Under the pieces are notes generated by a model. The model was not told where the DNA came from. It did no database searches and was given only the letters and a program-made list of their open reading frames with translations. From Enterococcus hirae ATCC 9790 (lineage in GTDB: Bacteria; Bacillota; Bacilli; Lactobacillales; Enterococcaceae): a stretch of 64,000 nucleotides of DNA. Of this stretch, positions 21,905 through 31,136 are shown one piece after another. A program made the translations under genes and the position numbers. Where the stretch lies: the NCBI RefSeq assembly GCF_000271405.2, contig NC_018081.1:2586912-2650911 (forward strand). The letters run 5' to 3'. The first letter of the stretch is position 1. Every line of letters begins with the position of its first letter.

Positions 21905-22757
21905 CGCTTGTTTTCCCCATTTCTTCACATCGATCTAACGTGTAGCGCCCAAGTTTTCCTTGACGGATATCGAAGACTACCACTTCACTACCACGATCAT
22001 AATCATCTTTATAGCCACGCTTTGCAGTAATCGTCATCAATAATTCAGGTGCTAATTGTTGTTCTGCTTCTTCTGGCAACTGATAGCGCTCCGCAATTCT
22101 TCCTGGATAGTAACGAGCGAAAAAATCTAAGCCATAGATAGCGAGATCATCTAAATGAACTAACTGGTCTTTAATGGCTCCGGTTAGTGCTAGTTTTTTA
22201 CCGATCTCTTCATCTTCAAATTTAGGCCATAAGATTCCTGGCGTATCTAATAACTCTAATTCGCTACCTAGGCGCAACCATTGTTGTCCTTTTGTCACAC
22301 CAGGTTTATTACCTGTTTGCGCAATTTTTTTCCCAACTAAGCGGTTCATCAATGTTGACTTCCCGACATTTGGAATACCTAAAACCATGGCTCTGATTGC
22401 TCGTGGTTTGATCCCTCGAGCGGCATCACGTGCTCTTTTTTCTTTCAGTGCTTCTTTGGCTTCTGGAATCAACGCTTTGATCCCTTTACTCTCTTGAGCG
22501 GTAATCGCTAATGCTTGATGACCTTGTTGTTGAAAATACGTTTGCCATAACTTCGTTTGTTGGGGGTCTGCTAGATCAGCTTTATTTAATAATACCAACC
22601 TTGGCTTTTGTTGGATGATCTGATCAAGCATTGGATTACGTGAAGACAAAGGTAATCGTGCATCGACTAATTCAAAGACGATATCGACATATTTCATTTT
22701 CTCAGAAACTTCACGACGGGCTTTTGCCATGTGCCCTGGAAACCATTGGATCGTCAT
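21897..22757 (-). CDS. rbgA: Ribosome biogenesis GTPase YlqF (RbgA)
   Basis: RbgA is needed for late 50S assembly. The 286-residue protein is a circularly permuted GTPase with G4 (NKADLAD) before G1 (GIPNVGKST) and G3 (DTPGI), and it starts [16 protein letters not shown], the family signature. It is the first gene of rbgA-rnhB and its stop overlaps the true rnhB start by 8 bases, implying translational coupling. Confidence 0.96.
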   Translation of the reverse strand: MTIQWFPGHMAKARREVSEKMKYVDIVFELVDARLPLSSRNPMLDQIIQQKPRLVLLNKADLADPQQTKLWQTYFQQQGHQALAITAQESKGIKALIPEAKEALKEKRARDAARGIKPRAIRAMVLGIPNVGKSTLMNRLVGKKIAQTGNKPGVTKGQQWLRLGSELELLDTPGILWPKFEDEEIGKKLALTGAIKDQLVHLDDLAIYGLDFFARYYPGRIAERYQLPEEAEQQLAPELLMTITAKRGYKDDYDRGSEVVVFDIRQGKLGRYTLDRCEEMGKTSDE

Positions 22758-23425
22758 AGAATAAATTCATTCCTTTCATATAAGGATTTCAAACCTTATT
22801 CTTACATTATCATATTTAACCTTAGTAAATCTATGCATACAAGTCTACTACCATCAAGTAAGTTGATTAGGCTCATTTTCCTTATATTATTCAAAACAAT
22901 TATTGGGTAGACTCTTTCAAAAGCAGCTCTGCAACTATCCATACTACCATGAACCTAAGATCAGCGATTATTTTTATGCATTTATCCTGACTTTACAATT
23001 TTTTAAAGTGGATACCGCTTTTTATTCATCAGTGGTTCGGCAGAATAATCCTTCTATCATGATACTAAATCTCAACGCCTTAGGGTATTTTTCTTTATCA
23101 AACATGTTTTGTACTTTTATTACTATTAATAAAAAGAAAATACATCATTATAAATAACAAAAAGGCGCCTGTTCCGTATTTTATCATATTTCCCTACTAA
23201 TCGCACTCTCATTTTGGCATTTTCCGTTCTCTGGGTTCTTAATTCCTCCATGCTACAAATTGATGAGATAACACATCCTTTAAGACTTCTTTGTGATCCA
23301 TTACTCAATATAATTTTAGATATTTTTTCACTTTATTATCGATTCTGAATTTTGGAATCATCAACTATCGATTATCCTTTTTCAGTTAAAAATGAGTGGA
23401 AAACTTCCAACTTGCTTTCTAACGT
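22758..23425. other. Intergenic region of 668 bases, no recognised gene
   Basis: The region is very AT-rich and sits between the rbgA start and the DUF3021 gene end. It must hold the rbgA promoter and probably a terminator for the LytTR/DUF3021 unit. Short open frames on both strands (for example 22903-23157 plus) lack an RBS and any recognisable domain. I see no tRNA fold or repeat in it. Confidence 0.5.
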
Positions 23426-23857
23426 TTAATCGATTGAGTTATTTATTTTTTTATTTAACGCTCTTGCTTGCTTTTTGCTCTCATTTTTTGCGTATAGATA
23501 AAAAGCAATGGTGTGTAAGATCAAATTTAAAATAAGATAAATTGCCAAAAGATTAATTGGTGAAATTGCCAAAGGCAGTTTGAATGAAAGCAAATTGAAA
23601 ATCGCTAAACCCGCAACTGTATTTCCAACAGTCGCAATCAAAATATTACTGACTGGTTTCAGCGTAAGATGATTCCAAAGCACATCATACATCACACCAA
23701 AGACTAATGCACAAACTAGACTAACACCCATTACGTGCCAAAGAAAATAAACATGGATCATCTGTCCTTTCGCAAAGAAGCTTGTTATTATAAATATCAA
23801 CCAGATGCTGCTTAACGAGAACGTTTGAAAAAAATTATGTTTTATCTGTTTACTCAT
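23426..23857 (-). CDS. DUF3021 family membrane protein
   Basis: This 143-residue protein has four predicted membrane helices (about residues 14-32, 38-62, 72-92 and 100-120) and a basic C-terminal tail. It matches the pattern of DUF3021 proteins, which are encoded directly after LytTR regulators and are thought to modulate them. The ATG at 23857 overlaps the LytTR stop in an ATGA and has AAGGAG 8 bases upstream; the GTG at 23863 is too close to that RBS. Confidence 0.85.
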   Translation of the reverse strand: MSKQIKHNFFQTFSLSSIWLIFIITSFFAKGQMIHVYFLWHVMGVSLVCALVFGVMYDVLWNHLTLKPVSNILIATVGNTVAGLAIFNLLSFKLPLAISPINLLAIYLILNLILHTIAFYLYAKNESKKQARALNKKINNSID

Positions 23858-24300
23858 ACCCACATCTCCTTAAATTTTTTTACATAGTGACGATTCACAA
23901 TAAATTTAGAACCATTTTTCATTTCAATTTCAACCCGTGCATTATCCGTAGAACGAAAAGCTTTAATAAAAGATCGATTAACCAGCGTACTAATGTTGAT
24001 CCGCACAAATCCGTAACTTGTAAATTGCTTCTCAACTATTTTTAACCGTACAGCTAATAGATACCTCTCATTTGATGTAAAAACGACATGACACATCTGT
24101 TCTTTTGACTCGATTGAGGAGACATCACTTAATAGCCTGGAAACTTTCTTATTTGTTTTTGCATCAATTACTACGATTGTTTGCTCCGTAGTCAGAATAG
24201 CTTCTTTTATTCTCCCCCACGTTTTTTCGCAAGAAGAATGGGCAGTTACCTTCACTGTATCCTGTGCAATGTGATTATCAATTCCAAATTTTATTCTCAA
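23854..24300 (-). CDS. LytTR-domain transcriptional regulator
   Basis: The protein lacks a receiver domain. An N-terminal half of unknown role precedes a C-terminal LytTR DNA-binding domain (about residues 50-148; FTSNERYLLAVRLKIVEKQF, YGFVRINISTLVNRSFIKAF, FIVNRHYVKKFKEMW). I set the start at the TTG at 24300 with GGAGGAG five bases upstream, giving 148 residues, typical of stand-alone LytTR/DUF3021 pairs. A longer frame to 24399 exists but has no better RBS. The pair probably controls its own operon and a membrane process; no target is visible. Confidence 0.87.
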   Translation of the reverse strand: MRIKFGIDNHIAQDTVKVTAHSSCEKTWGRIKEAILTTEQTIVVIDAKTNKKVSRLLSDVSSIESKEQMCHVVFTSNERYLLAVRLKIVEKQFTSYGFVRINISTLVNRSFIKAFRSTDNARVEIEMKNGSKFIVNRHYVKKFKEMWV

Positions 24301-24393
24301 ATTTTCTCCTCCTTGCTTTGATACTCTCAGTTTAAGCCGTACGCATACCATATTCAATTCCTTTCCATGAGGTTGCACTTTTTCGCAAGAAGA
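24223..24393. repeat. 15-base direct repeat around the LytTR gene start
   Basis: TTTTTCGCAAGAAGA occurs at 24223-24237 (inside the LytTR coding region) and at 24379-24393 (upstream of the start), 156 bases apart. It may mark a small duplication or a pair of regulator sites. Confidence 0.5.
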
Positions 24394-24589
24394 TTGCAAG
24401 AGATAGGAAACATTTCAATACTTCCTCCCTATTCAGGTGTACCCTGCTTCTTCAAATGAAGAATGTTCCTGTCTTTAATGATGAACGACATTCGATTGGG
24501 TTTAATCGTTTTTTCTAGTATTCTGCCGATAAATATATTCAATGAACGTTTATAAAACTGTAAAGAAGAATTCTTTCAGCACGCATCTT

Positions 24590-24618
24590 TTGACGACGTT
24601 TACATTTTAATAGATGAT
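24590..24618 (+). promoter_or_regulatory. Possible promoter of the VOC protein gene
   Basis: TTGACG (24590-24595) and GATGAT (24613-24618) are 17 bases apart, followed by an AGGAGAGG RBS at about 24631-24639. Confidence 0.45.
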
Positions 24619-24643
24619 AGGATAAAAGAAAGGAGAGGTACAA

Positions 24644-25042
24644 ATGAACAGTATGGTTTTTGTTAATTTCCCCGTTGAAGATGTAGACAAGTCTGTTGCT
24701 TTTTATGAAAAATTGGGCTTTAAGAAAAATGAAGAATTTTCAACTGACGAAGCAAGCGCTGTGGTTTGGGACGACACATTTTGGATCATGTTACTCTCTC
24801 ACGGTTTTTACAAAAAATTCTTAAAAGACAAAGAAATCGCAGATAATAAAAAAACAAGTGGCGCCTTGATTTCTTTCAGTGTAGCAAATGCGGATGAAGT
24901 TAAAAAGTTTGCGAATACGGCGAAAGAAAATGGCGGAAGCTATCATGAAGTCGATATGGGCATGTCTGAAGAAGAAATGTTTTCACTTGAAGTCCAAGAT
25001 TTAGATGGAAATACATTAGAGCCTGTCTGGATGAAAATGTAA
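24644..25042 (+). CDS. VOC family protein (glyoxalase/bleomycin-resistance-like fold)
   Basis: The 132-residue protein has the paired beta-alpha-beta-beta-beta modules of the vicinal oxygen chelate family: FVNFPVEDVDKSVAFYEKLGF at the N-terminus and MFSLEVQDLDGNTLEPVWMK at the C-terminus. It resembles PhnB/YdeE-like lactonase or resistance relatives, but the substrate cannot be read from the sequence and not all glyoxalase I metal ligands are evident. It is a single gene with its own terminator. Confidence 0.85.
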   Translation: MNSMVFVNFPVEDVDKSVAFYEKLGFKKNEEFSTDEASAVVWDDTFWIMLLSHGFYKKFLKDKEIADNKKTSGALISFSVANADEVKKFANTAKENGGSYHEVDMGMSEEEMFSLEVQDLDGNTLEPVWMKM

Positions 25043-25050
25043 ATTTTTTA

Positions 25051-25087
25051 AAGCCCTCCATTAGAAAAACAGATGGAAGGCTTTTTA
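25051..25087 (+). terminator. Terminator of the VOC protein gene
   Basis: AAGCCCTCCAT pairs with ATGGAAGGCTT, followed by TTTTAGA, 9 bases past the stop. Confidence 0.8.
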
Positions 25088-25132
25088 GATAAATTATCTT
25101 GGTCTCCTATGCACTTATTTTGGCTTGTTTGA

Positions 25133-26146
25133 CTAAAATAGTAGTGCTAGTAGATCTTCGTTATTAAAATGAAAGATATAATCTGAAACAGTCATATCAT
25201 TTAATGCGTTTTTTATTTCTTCATAAATAAATTTTTGACCAAGTAATTGTTGTTCAAGAATACTTACATCTTTTTGTCCAAAAAAATCACCATAAAAACG
25301 AATCTCATTGATTCTCCCATGCAGTGTCGACAAACGGACGTCCACAATTCCAACTTTGGGGAGCCTGATTCTGCGTTTCACCGAAAACCTTGGTGTTTCA
25401 CCATAGACCCAATCATCATTAGCATAACGATTCTGGACGATTTGTTCAATGTTTTGTTCATCTTTCTTCGTCAAATCTACCCTTTTATCTTCAATTTCTT
25501 GCAGATCATCGACCTGATAGACTTCACAAATCAGTGCATCTCTAAAGTCAGCGGTTTTTTCAAATTGATATTTTTCTTTTAAAAATGGTTTCAGATTCGT
25601 CACACTTTTTTTTACTGATTTCGTTGCTTTAGACTCAATTTTCTCTTTGGAAACCGTCAAAATTTTATCAAGAACGGACAAATCAACATCATACATTAAT
25701 GTACCATGTGAGTATAACCGATTTTTTTTAGTATACATGGCATTACCAGAAAATTTCATTCCTTCGATATACATATCATTACGTCCACCAACTTCTGCTT
25801 TGGTTGCGCCCATTTTTCTTAATGCTGTGATAATAGGCGAGGTAATGGATTCATATTCACCAAATTTCATTGCATTTTTGCTGGTCACAAAGCTAAAGCT
25901 TAGATTTCCTAAGTCATCATATACAGCTCCTCCACCTGAGGTTCGCCGAGTGAGTGTCACGTTTTTTTCCCTTAAATACTTGAGATCGATTTCTTCATAA
26001 CTATTTTGGTTTCGTCCAATAATCACACAAGGTTTTTGAATATATAATAAAAACAAAGGTTCATCACTGTCAAAATTGTTCATAAGATATTCCTCTGTTG
26101 CTAGATTTCTCCGAATATCTAAACTTTCCATGATATGATAGCGCAC
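25133..26146 (-). CDS. lplA: Lipoate-protein ligase A
   Basis: LplA activates free lipoate with ATP and attaches it to E2 subunits and GcvH. The 337-residue protein has the catalytic RRTSGGGAVYDDLGNLSFSF motif, GGRNDMYIEGMKFSGNAMY, and the C-terminal accessory domain (about residues 250-337). The conserved start MRYHIMESLDIRRNLATEEYLM fits. It is a single gene; its probable partners (pyruvate dehydrogenase E2) are not in the window. Confidence 0.95.
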   Translation of the reverse strand: MRYHIMESLDIRRNLATEEYLMNNFDSDEPLFLLYIQKPCVIIGRNQNSYEEIDLKYLREKNVTLTRRTSGGGAVYDDLGNLSFSFVTSKNAMKFGEYESITSPIITALRKMGATKAEVGGRNDMYIEGMKFSGNAMYTKKNRLYSHGTLMYDVDLSVLDKILTVSKEKIESKATKSVKKSVTNLKPFLKEKYQFEKTADFRDALICEVYQVDDLQEIEDKRVDLTKKDEQNIEQIVQNRYANDDWVYGETPRFSVKRRIRLPKVGIVDVRLSTLHGRINEIRFYGDFFGQKDVSILEQQLLGQKFIYEEIKNALNDMTVSDYIFHFNNEDLLALLF

Positions 26147-26250
26147 TTTTATCCCTTCTTACTTTTTCTCCTATCATCTCTTTTAGAACATAAAATGGCA
26201 AGAAATTAGTTCATTTTATATCTTAATTGTACTATTTTAATCAAGTAAAA

Positions 26251-26300
26251 AAGCGACCTCCAAAAGTTAGAACAGAAAATCTAACTTTTGGAGGTCGCTT
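26251..26300 (-). terminator. Strong terminator of lepB
   Basis: A near-perfect 20-bp stem (AAGCGACCTCCAAAAGTTAG and its complement) with a 9-to-10-base loop; on the minus strand it ends in TTTTTTAC. It separates lepB from lplA. Confidence 0.9.
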
Positions 26301-26370
26301 CCCTCTTCACTCTAAAACAAATTAGCGGTGGCATTAGCGCCTTGAAATCATCCTGAATGATCTCTTTTCT

Positions 26371-26922
26371 TTACCCAATCCATTTTATCTCGTTCAAAGG
26401 ATAGTAAACAAAGCGAGCCTTACCCAATATTTCGCTTCCTGTAATCATACCAAAGGAGCGACTGTCTTTCGAAACACGTCGATTGTCCCCTAAAACAAAG
26501 TAACTGTCGGCTGGCAGCTTTGTCTTATTCGTTAATTCTTCCAGAGTAAAGTCCGTTGTATAAGGACTACTTTCATGATCTGACTTTCTATTTTTCGTTA
26601 GAAAAGGTTCTTCGACCACTTTTCCATTCACTTTCAGCTGATCATTCTCATAGCTAATTGTCTCTCCTGGCAACCCGATCACTCGTTTGATATAAATCGT
26701 TCCATCAGCCAATTGAAAAACAACTACGTCAAACCGTCTGATTTCAGAAAATTTTTCCATTACAACCATGTCACCTTGTTTCAAGACGTTTTCCATCGAA
26801 TTACCTTCCACTGGCACTGGAATAAGAAGAAATCCTCTTAAAATAAAAACGATCAAGATGGAGCAAAGTACATATTTGATTATAAGCCAAAAACGGTCGA
26901 TATAGCGTTGTTTTTTTGTCAA
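26371..26922 (-). CDS. lepB: Signal peptidase I
   Basis: LepB cleaves signal peptides from exported proteins at the outer face of the membrane. The 183-residue protein has one N-terminal membrane anchor (residues 11-36), catalytic Ser42 in EGNSMEN, general base Lys79 in YIKRVIGLPGE, and LGDNRRVSKDSRSFG near the C-terminus. The TTG at 26922 is the apparent start; an ATG just upstream is in another frame, so the exact N-terminus is uncertain. The gene ends at a strong terminator. Confidence 0.94.
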   Translation of the reverse strand: MTKKQRYIDRFWLIIKYVLCSILIVFILRGFLLIPVPVEGNSMENVLKQGDMVVMEKFSEIRRFDVVVFQLADGTIYIKRVIGLPGETISYENDQLKVNGKVVEEPFLTKNRKSDHESSPYTTDFTLEELTNKTKLPADSYFVLGDNRRVSKDSRSFGMITGSEILGKARFVYYPLNEIKWIG

Positions 26923-27042
26923 TATCCATCATTCCACTCTCAAGGTTATCGTTCTTTCTCTATTATAGAAAAAAAACCAAAAAATGCGACTAGATGTTTT
27001 CTCTTTGATCTTTTCTAAAAAATGAAGAAAACAAACGCAGAA

Positions 27043-27264
27043 TCAATGGCTGTTTTCTAAATATTTTTCCCACACCTCATCAAATATATCCATAGATGAC
27101 AAATAATCCACATTCAATTCTAGATAATCGGAAATTTCTTCATAACTCGTACTATGTTTAGGAAACTGGATATCTTTTCCTGCTTCTGTGGCGAAAACAG
27201 ACTGTTGATCTGCTTGTTTACCGCCACGAAGAGTCATTAAATAATGATAGAAGCTTTGATTCAC
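27043..27264 (-). CDS. YozE family protein (UPF0346)
   Basis: The 73-residue protein begins [11 protein letters not shown], the YozE family signature, and contains a small SAM-like helical domain. The role is unknown. Its ATG overlaps the msrA stop by 4 bases (ATGA), so it is translationally coupled to msrA. Confidence 0.88.
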   Translation of the reverse strand: MNQSFYHYLMTLRGGKQADQQSVFATEAGKDIQFPKHSTSYEEISDYLELNVDYLSSMDIFDEVWEKYLENSH

Positions 27265-27779
27265 ATTCTTTCCTCCCAGTTTTCTTTGACGAAAGCCGCT
27301 CTTCTTGCATGGTTTCGCTCAAAATTTTCAGGATTTTTTTTATAATAATCTTGATGCTCTGGCTCAGCCAAATAAAATGGTTGTGCTTTTTCAATCGTGG
27401 TCACGATCGGTTTTGTAAACCGACCACTAGCCGCTAATCGATTTTTACTTTCTTCCGCGATTCTCTTCTGTTCATTTGTCGTAAAGTAAATAACCGGCCG
27501 ATAATTCTCGCCACGATCTTCAAATTGTCCAAATGCATCCGTTGGATCGGTTTGCTGCCAATAAATTTCCACTAATTCTTGATATGATATTTTCTCTGGA
27601 TCATAGATGATCTCTACCGCTTCTGTATGACCAGTCGTTTTAGATTTGACTTGTTCATAGGTTGGAGATGGCACATGTCCACCTGTATAGCCAGACATGA
27701 TCGTATGAATCCCTGGTAGCGTATCAAAGGGCTGAATCATACACCAAAAGCATCCTCCAGCAAAAATTGCTCTTTCCAT
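27261..27779 (-). CDS. msrA: Peptide-methionine (S)-S-oxide reductase
   Basis: MsrA repairs oxidised methionine using thioredoxin. The 172-residue protein has catalytic Cys10 in FAGGCFWC, the [27 protein letters not shown] motif and [12 protein letters not shown]. The start is the ATG at 27779 with GGGAGAG upstream; a longer frame to 27797 covers only the RBS. A resolving Cys near the C-terminus is not seen, so recycling may use Cys13. It is in an operon with yozE downstream and ypmS upstream. Confidence 0.94.
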   Translation of the reverse strand: MERAIFAGGCFWCMIQPFDTLPGIHTIMSGYTGGHVPSPTYEQVKSKTTGHTEAVEIIYDPEKISYQELVEIYWQQTDPTDAFGQFEDRGENYRPVIYFTTNEQKRIAEESKNRLAASGRFTKPIVTTIEKAQPFYLAEPEHQDYYKKNPENFERNHARRAAFVKENWEERM

Positions 27780-27808
27780 CCTTCTCTCTCCCGTCAATGA
27801 CCCACTGT

Positions 27809-28510
27809 TTACTTCGTTACACTCGTGTCGGTGGTATCAGTATTCTTTGTCGTTTTATTGCTCGTTGTCTTTTCCCCAGTTTCTTTAGGTAGATATAGAC
27901 TAAAACGAATGTCATCATTCACTAAATCAATTTTATCTGCTTTGATGTACATACCATTTTGCATACGGAAGCGATCTAAACGTAGCATGATCGTCAAATC
28001 ATCCGTATTGATTTCAATCCAATCAGGCAACTTATAATTTCGCTTGATCATATTCATGATATCTTTGATCGGTAAACTCAATGTGCCGATCGAAAGACTT
28101 TTCGCTTTTAATTGGACATTTCCATTTTCCATCACATATGGATCAAAGTACAGATAAAAGTTGATTGGAAATCCTAATACTTCAAACGTACCATTCAACA
28201 TCGCTTCATTTTCAAGATAAAATTTATATTGAATACCTTGGTCTTTTTGATAATCTGTCAAGAAAAAACTGATCATTTGATTGACCTTTTCTTTATTGGT
28301 GTTGATGGTCAAGACTGGATCTCCTTGTCTTTGGGTGATCGCTGGCACCTTAGCAAAATCCGGTTCTCGATTCGCAAAAATCCGAGTGCCTAAAAAGATG
28401 CTTGATCCAAGAACAACCCCTAAAAGGATCAAAAAAGCCCATTTCCAATAATTTTTCTTTTGAATTTCAGTATTCGTTTGTGTCGAAACCTTTTTTGAGC
28501 GTTTTTCCAT
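27809..28510 (-). CDS. YpmS family (DUF2140) membrane protein
   Basis: The 233-residue protein has a basic N-terminus, one membrane helix (about residues 23-43), an extracytoplasmic DUF2140 domain, and a Thr/Lys-rich tail. The function is unknown, probably envelope-related, since it is always beside the SGNH hydrolase gene. I chose the ATG at 28510 (GGAGGATC upstream); it overlaps the preceding stop in TAATG. Confidence 0.85.
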   Translation of the reverse strand: MEKRSKKVSTQTNTEIQKKNYWKWAFLILLGVVLGSSIFLGTRIFANREPDFAKVPAITQRQGDPVLTINTNKEKVNQMISFFLTDYQKDQGIQYKFYLENEAMLNGTFEVLGFPINFYLYFDPYVMENGNVQLKAKSLSIGTLSLPIKDIMNMIKRNYKLPDWIEINTDDLTIMLRLDRFRMQNGMYIKADKIDLVNDDIRFSLYLPKETGEKTTSNKTTKNTDTTDTSVTK

Positions 28511-29403
28511 TATTTCTGATCCTCCCTTGGCAACCATTGGTCTTGCGTTTCAATTAATTCATCTCGTACAGCATTTGCCATCAATTGATAGCCTAAGTTA
28601 TTAGGATGAAAATGATCTTCTTCATACAATACATTATTTTTGCTATTTGACGTACTTTCGCTAGTACTTGACTGATTCGTTCCTTCTTCAGTTACGCCAA
28701 CTTTTTGGTTTAACCCTTGATATAGCAAATCATTGATTGGGATAAAATAGCAGTTGTCCGCATTTTTGACAACAGACTCAGTCCCAGCATTCCAGTTGTT
28801 CACAATCGTCTGCATGTCTTTAATCTCAGGGAAATTCAAATAGAATGGATTATAAATACCTAAGATGTAAACCGGTGCGTGACCATTTAACTTCCTAATT
28901 TCTTCTATCAGTTGTTCAACATTTTTCTGATACTTTTGTAATGGTCGCTTAAATGATTGGATACTGATCCCAAATAGATCGTTTTGAATCACTTTCATTA
29001 AGTCATTTCCGCCCACTGTCAAAGTGATAAAGTCAGCTGATTTAATGTTTGTTTGAATCTCTGAATTTTTCTTGAGCCGTTTTAAAATTTGATCGCTCCG
29101 TTCACCGTTTACCCCATAGTTTTCAATTTCAACAGCAGTCAGATCATAGCGATCTTTTAAATCGTTGGCTACTAATGGAACAAAACCACCTTGTTTCGTT
29201 TGATCTCCTATTCCTTCAGTTAACGAATCGCCGATAGCTACATAATGGATTTTTTCTTTTTGATCCGTCTTTTGACTAACTGTCGCTGCTGGTTTTAATA
29301 GCGGTTTAGCTTTTGGAATCGATAAAGATAGTCCTAAATATACAAATATAGCGATAAGTAATGGGAACAAAACGAGCAATAGTTGTCGTTTTGTTAATTT
29401 CAT
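28510..29403 (-). CDS. SGNH/GDSL-family hydrolase (YpmR-like), membrane-anchored
   Basis: The 297-residue protein has an N-terminal membrane anchor (about residues 8-29) and an extracytoplasmic SGNH domain with the nucleophile Ser60 in IGDSLTEG, Gly in NYGVNGERSD, Asn in TVGGNDL and the Asp/His pair in EDHFHPNNLG. It is probably an esterase or lipase acting at the envelope; the substrate is unknown. A low-complexity Ser/Thr/Asn stretch lies before block V. The start at 29403 has GAGGTGA 5 bases upstream. Confidence 0.9.
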   Translation of the reverse strand: MKLTKRQLLLVLFPLLIAIFVYLGLSLSIPKAKPLLKPAATVSQKTDQKEKIHYVAIGDSLTEGIGDQTKQGGFVPLVANDLKDRYDLTAVEIENYGVNGERSDQILKRLKKNSEIQTNIKSADFITLTVGGNDLMKVIQNDLFGISIQSFKRPLQKYQKNVEQLIEEIRKLNGHAPVYILGIYNPFYLNFPEIKDMQTIVNNWNAGTESVVKNADNCYFIPINDLLYQGLNQKVGVTEEGTNQSSTSESTSNSKNNVLYEEDHFHPNNLGYQLMANAVRDELIETQDQWLPREDQK

Positions 29404-29503
29404 ATCATTCACCTCATATTATTCGATTGTTTCTTATGTTATCAAAAATTAAAATAAAAAGGTAGTGTTTCTGAAAAAAATAAGAATTATTATAAAGAAA
29501 AAA

Positions 29504-29542
29504 AGGATAAAATCAATGGCTAACTGACCAATGATTTATCCT
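29504..29542 (-). terminator. Terminator of the degV gene
   Basis: AGGATAA..ATCAATGG pairs with CCAATGAT..TTATCCT; on the minus strand it is followed by a run of T. It lies 6 bases past the degV stop. Confidence 0.85.
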
Positions 29543-29548
29543 CTTGAT

Positions 29549-30391
29549 TTAGTCAACGTAATACATGATTGCAAAGGCGTTTTTCCCCGTATGTGTTGCA
29601 ATAACTGGATTCGTGTGTAGAACAGGAATCGTCATATCAGGAAATAATTCTTGTAGTCCTTCTTTAAATTCTTGAGCAAGCTCTTGAGCATCTGCATGAG
29701 AGATCCCAATTTGACGAACATTTGGTAGCTCTTTTAATTCTTTCTTCAAATTATTGAACCATTTGTCAAAGGTTTTCTTTCCTCGACCCTTAGCAACTGG
29801 GATCAACTCTCCATGAGTGAAATTCATCACAGCACGTATGTTCAATACACTTGACAATAAACCAGTTGCTCGGCTAATGCGCCCACCTTTGACTAAGTTA
29901 TCTAATGTAGAGATCCCAATATATAATTTTGTATTTTCTTGTACTTTTTTGATTTCTTCAAGAATCTCATCAGCACTTTTTCCTGCTTGTGCAAGTTCAG
30001 CAGCGCGGATTACTTGGAAGGACAGCCCCTGATCGGTTGTATCACTATCGATGACAGTCACTTTCGTTTTAGTCAGATTGCTTGCCTGACGGGCCGCTTC
30101 AACCGTTCCACTCAATCCTTTAGTCATATGGATCGAGATAACTTCACTGCCATCTTCGCCAAGTTGATCATAGGTTGAAATAAATTCACCGATTGGCGGT
30201 TGACTCGTTTTTGGTAATGATTTAGCTTGAGCCATCATATCCATGAATTTTTCTCCACCTAATTGATCGTCATCAGGATAGACCACGCCATCGATCATGA
30301 TAGCTAGTGGCATCACCTGGATATTTAAGTTATCTCGCACACTTTTTTCCATTGTACAAGAAGAATCTGTTACGATTTTTACATTTGTCAT
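29549..30391 (-). CDS. DegV family protein (fatty-acid-binding, FakB-like)
   Basis: DegV proteins bind fatty acids and, as FakB, present them to FakA for phosphorylation. The 280-residue protein has KIVTDSSCTM at the N-terminus, SQPPIGEF, SIHMTKGLSGTVEAA, VIDSDTTDQGLSFQV, and KGGRISRATGLLSSVLNIRAV. No fakA is in the window. The 231 bases before its start down to the folA end hold only its promoter region. Confidence 0.92.
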   Translation of the reverse strand: MTNVKIVTDSSCTMEKSVRDNLNIQVMPLAIMIDGVVYPDDDQLGGEKFMDMMAQAKSLPKTSQPPIGEFISTYDQLGEDGSEVISIHMTKGLSGTVEAARQASNLTKTKVTVIDSDTTDQGLSFQVIRAAELAQAGKSADEILEEIKKVQENTKLYIGISTLDNLVKGGRISRATGLLSSVLNIRAVMNFTHGELIPVAKGRGKKTFDKWFNNLKKELKELPNVRQIGISHADAQELAQEFKEGLQELFPDMTIPVLHTNPVIATHTGKNAFAIMYYVD

Positions 30392-30622
30392 ACTATCTCA
30401 CTCTTCCTTTAACAAGATGCCTTTTGGTTTACAACAAGTACTAATAAAGGCAATTTCTTTTTTAAGTATAACAGACAACAGACGTTTTTTCATTAAATAC
30501 CTCTACGAACGATTCCGTTTTCATCCAAAGATGTGGTATTGATCCTTTCAACTTTATTAAAAAAGATATTTCCCAAAATGTGCTAAACAAGCTTTCAGGA
30601 AATACCTTTTTTCATTGGTTAT

Positions 30623-31117
30623 TTATTTTCTTTTTCGTTGATATGTTTCAAATTGATGGGCATAAGGATTTTTTTCGTCCATCTCCCCTTGGCTGATATT
30701 GATTAATGACCATTGATCCCAATCAACTTCTGGAAAATAAGTATCCCCTATAAAAGAATGATGGATGACTGTACGATACAGCACCGAACAAAAAGGAAGA
30801 AATTCTTTATAAATAGCTGATCCTCCCGCAACGAACAAAATGCCATCGTTTTCCTTTGCATAGTCCAATACTTCTTCAATCTCGTGCATAACCATGACAT
30901 TGTCAGCTTGGTAATCACGATCTCTTGTCATCACGATTGTTTGACGGTTAGGCAACGGACGACTTCCCATACCTTCAAATGTTTTTCTTCCCATAACTAA
31001 AGTGTTTGCTTCAGTCATTTGTTTAAAAAACTTCAGATCATTGGGTAATCGCCAAGGCAGTTGGTCTTCTTTACCGATCAACCCATTTTCATCTTGTGCC
31101 CAGATAGCAGCTAACAT
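30623..31117 (-). CDS. folA: Dihydrofolate reductase
   Basis: DHFR reduces dihydrofolate with NADPH, serving the dTMP cycle together with ThyA. The 164-residue protein begins [32 protein letters not shown] (active-site acid Asp in LPNDLKFF), then [11 protein letters not shown] and [14 protein letters not shown]. The ATG at 31117 has AAAGGAT upstream. It starts 19 bases after the expected thyA stop. Because thyA is frameshifted, an uninterrupted frame runs from thyA into folA (30623-32083, 486 codons). Confidence 0.95.
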   Translation of the reverse strand: MLAAIWAQDENGLIGKEDQLPWRLPNDLKFFKQMTEANTLVMGRKTFEGMGSRPLPNRQTIVMTRDRDYQADNVMVMHEIEEVLDYAKENDGILFVAGGSAIYKEFLPFCSVLYRTVIHHSFIGDTYFPEVDWDQWSLINISQGEMDEKNPYAHQFETYQRKRK

Positions 31118-31136
31118 TTCATCATCCTTTCTGTGT

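Noticed and set aside
22903..23157. 84-codon plus-strand ORF
   Set aside because: No RBS, no domain, and composition like the surrounding AT-rich intergenic DNA.
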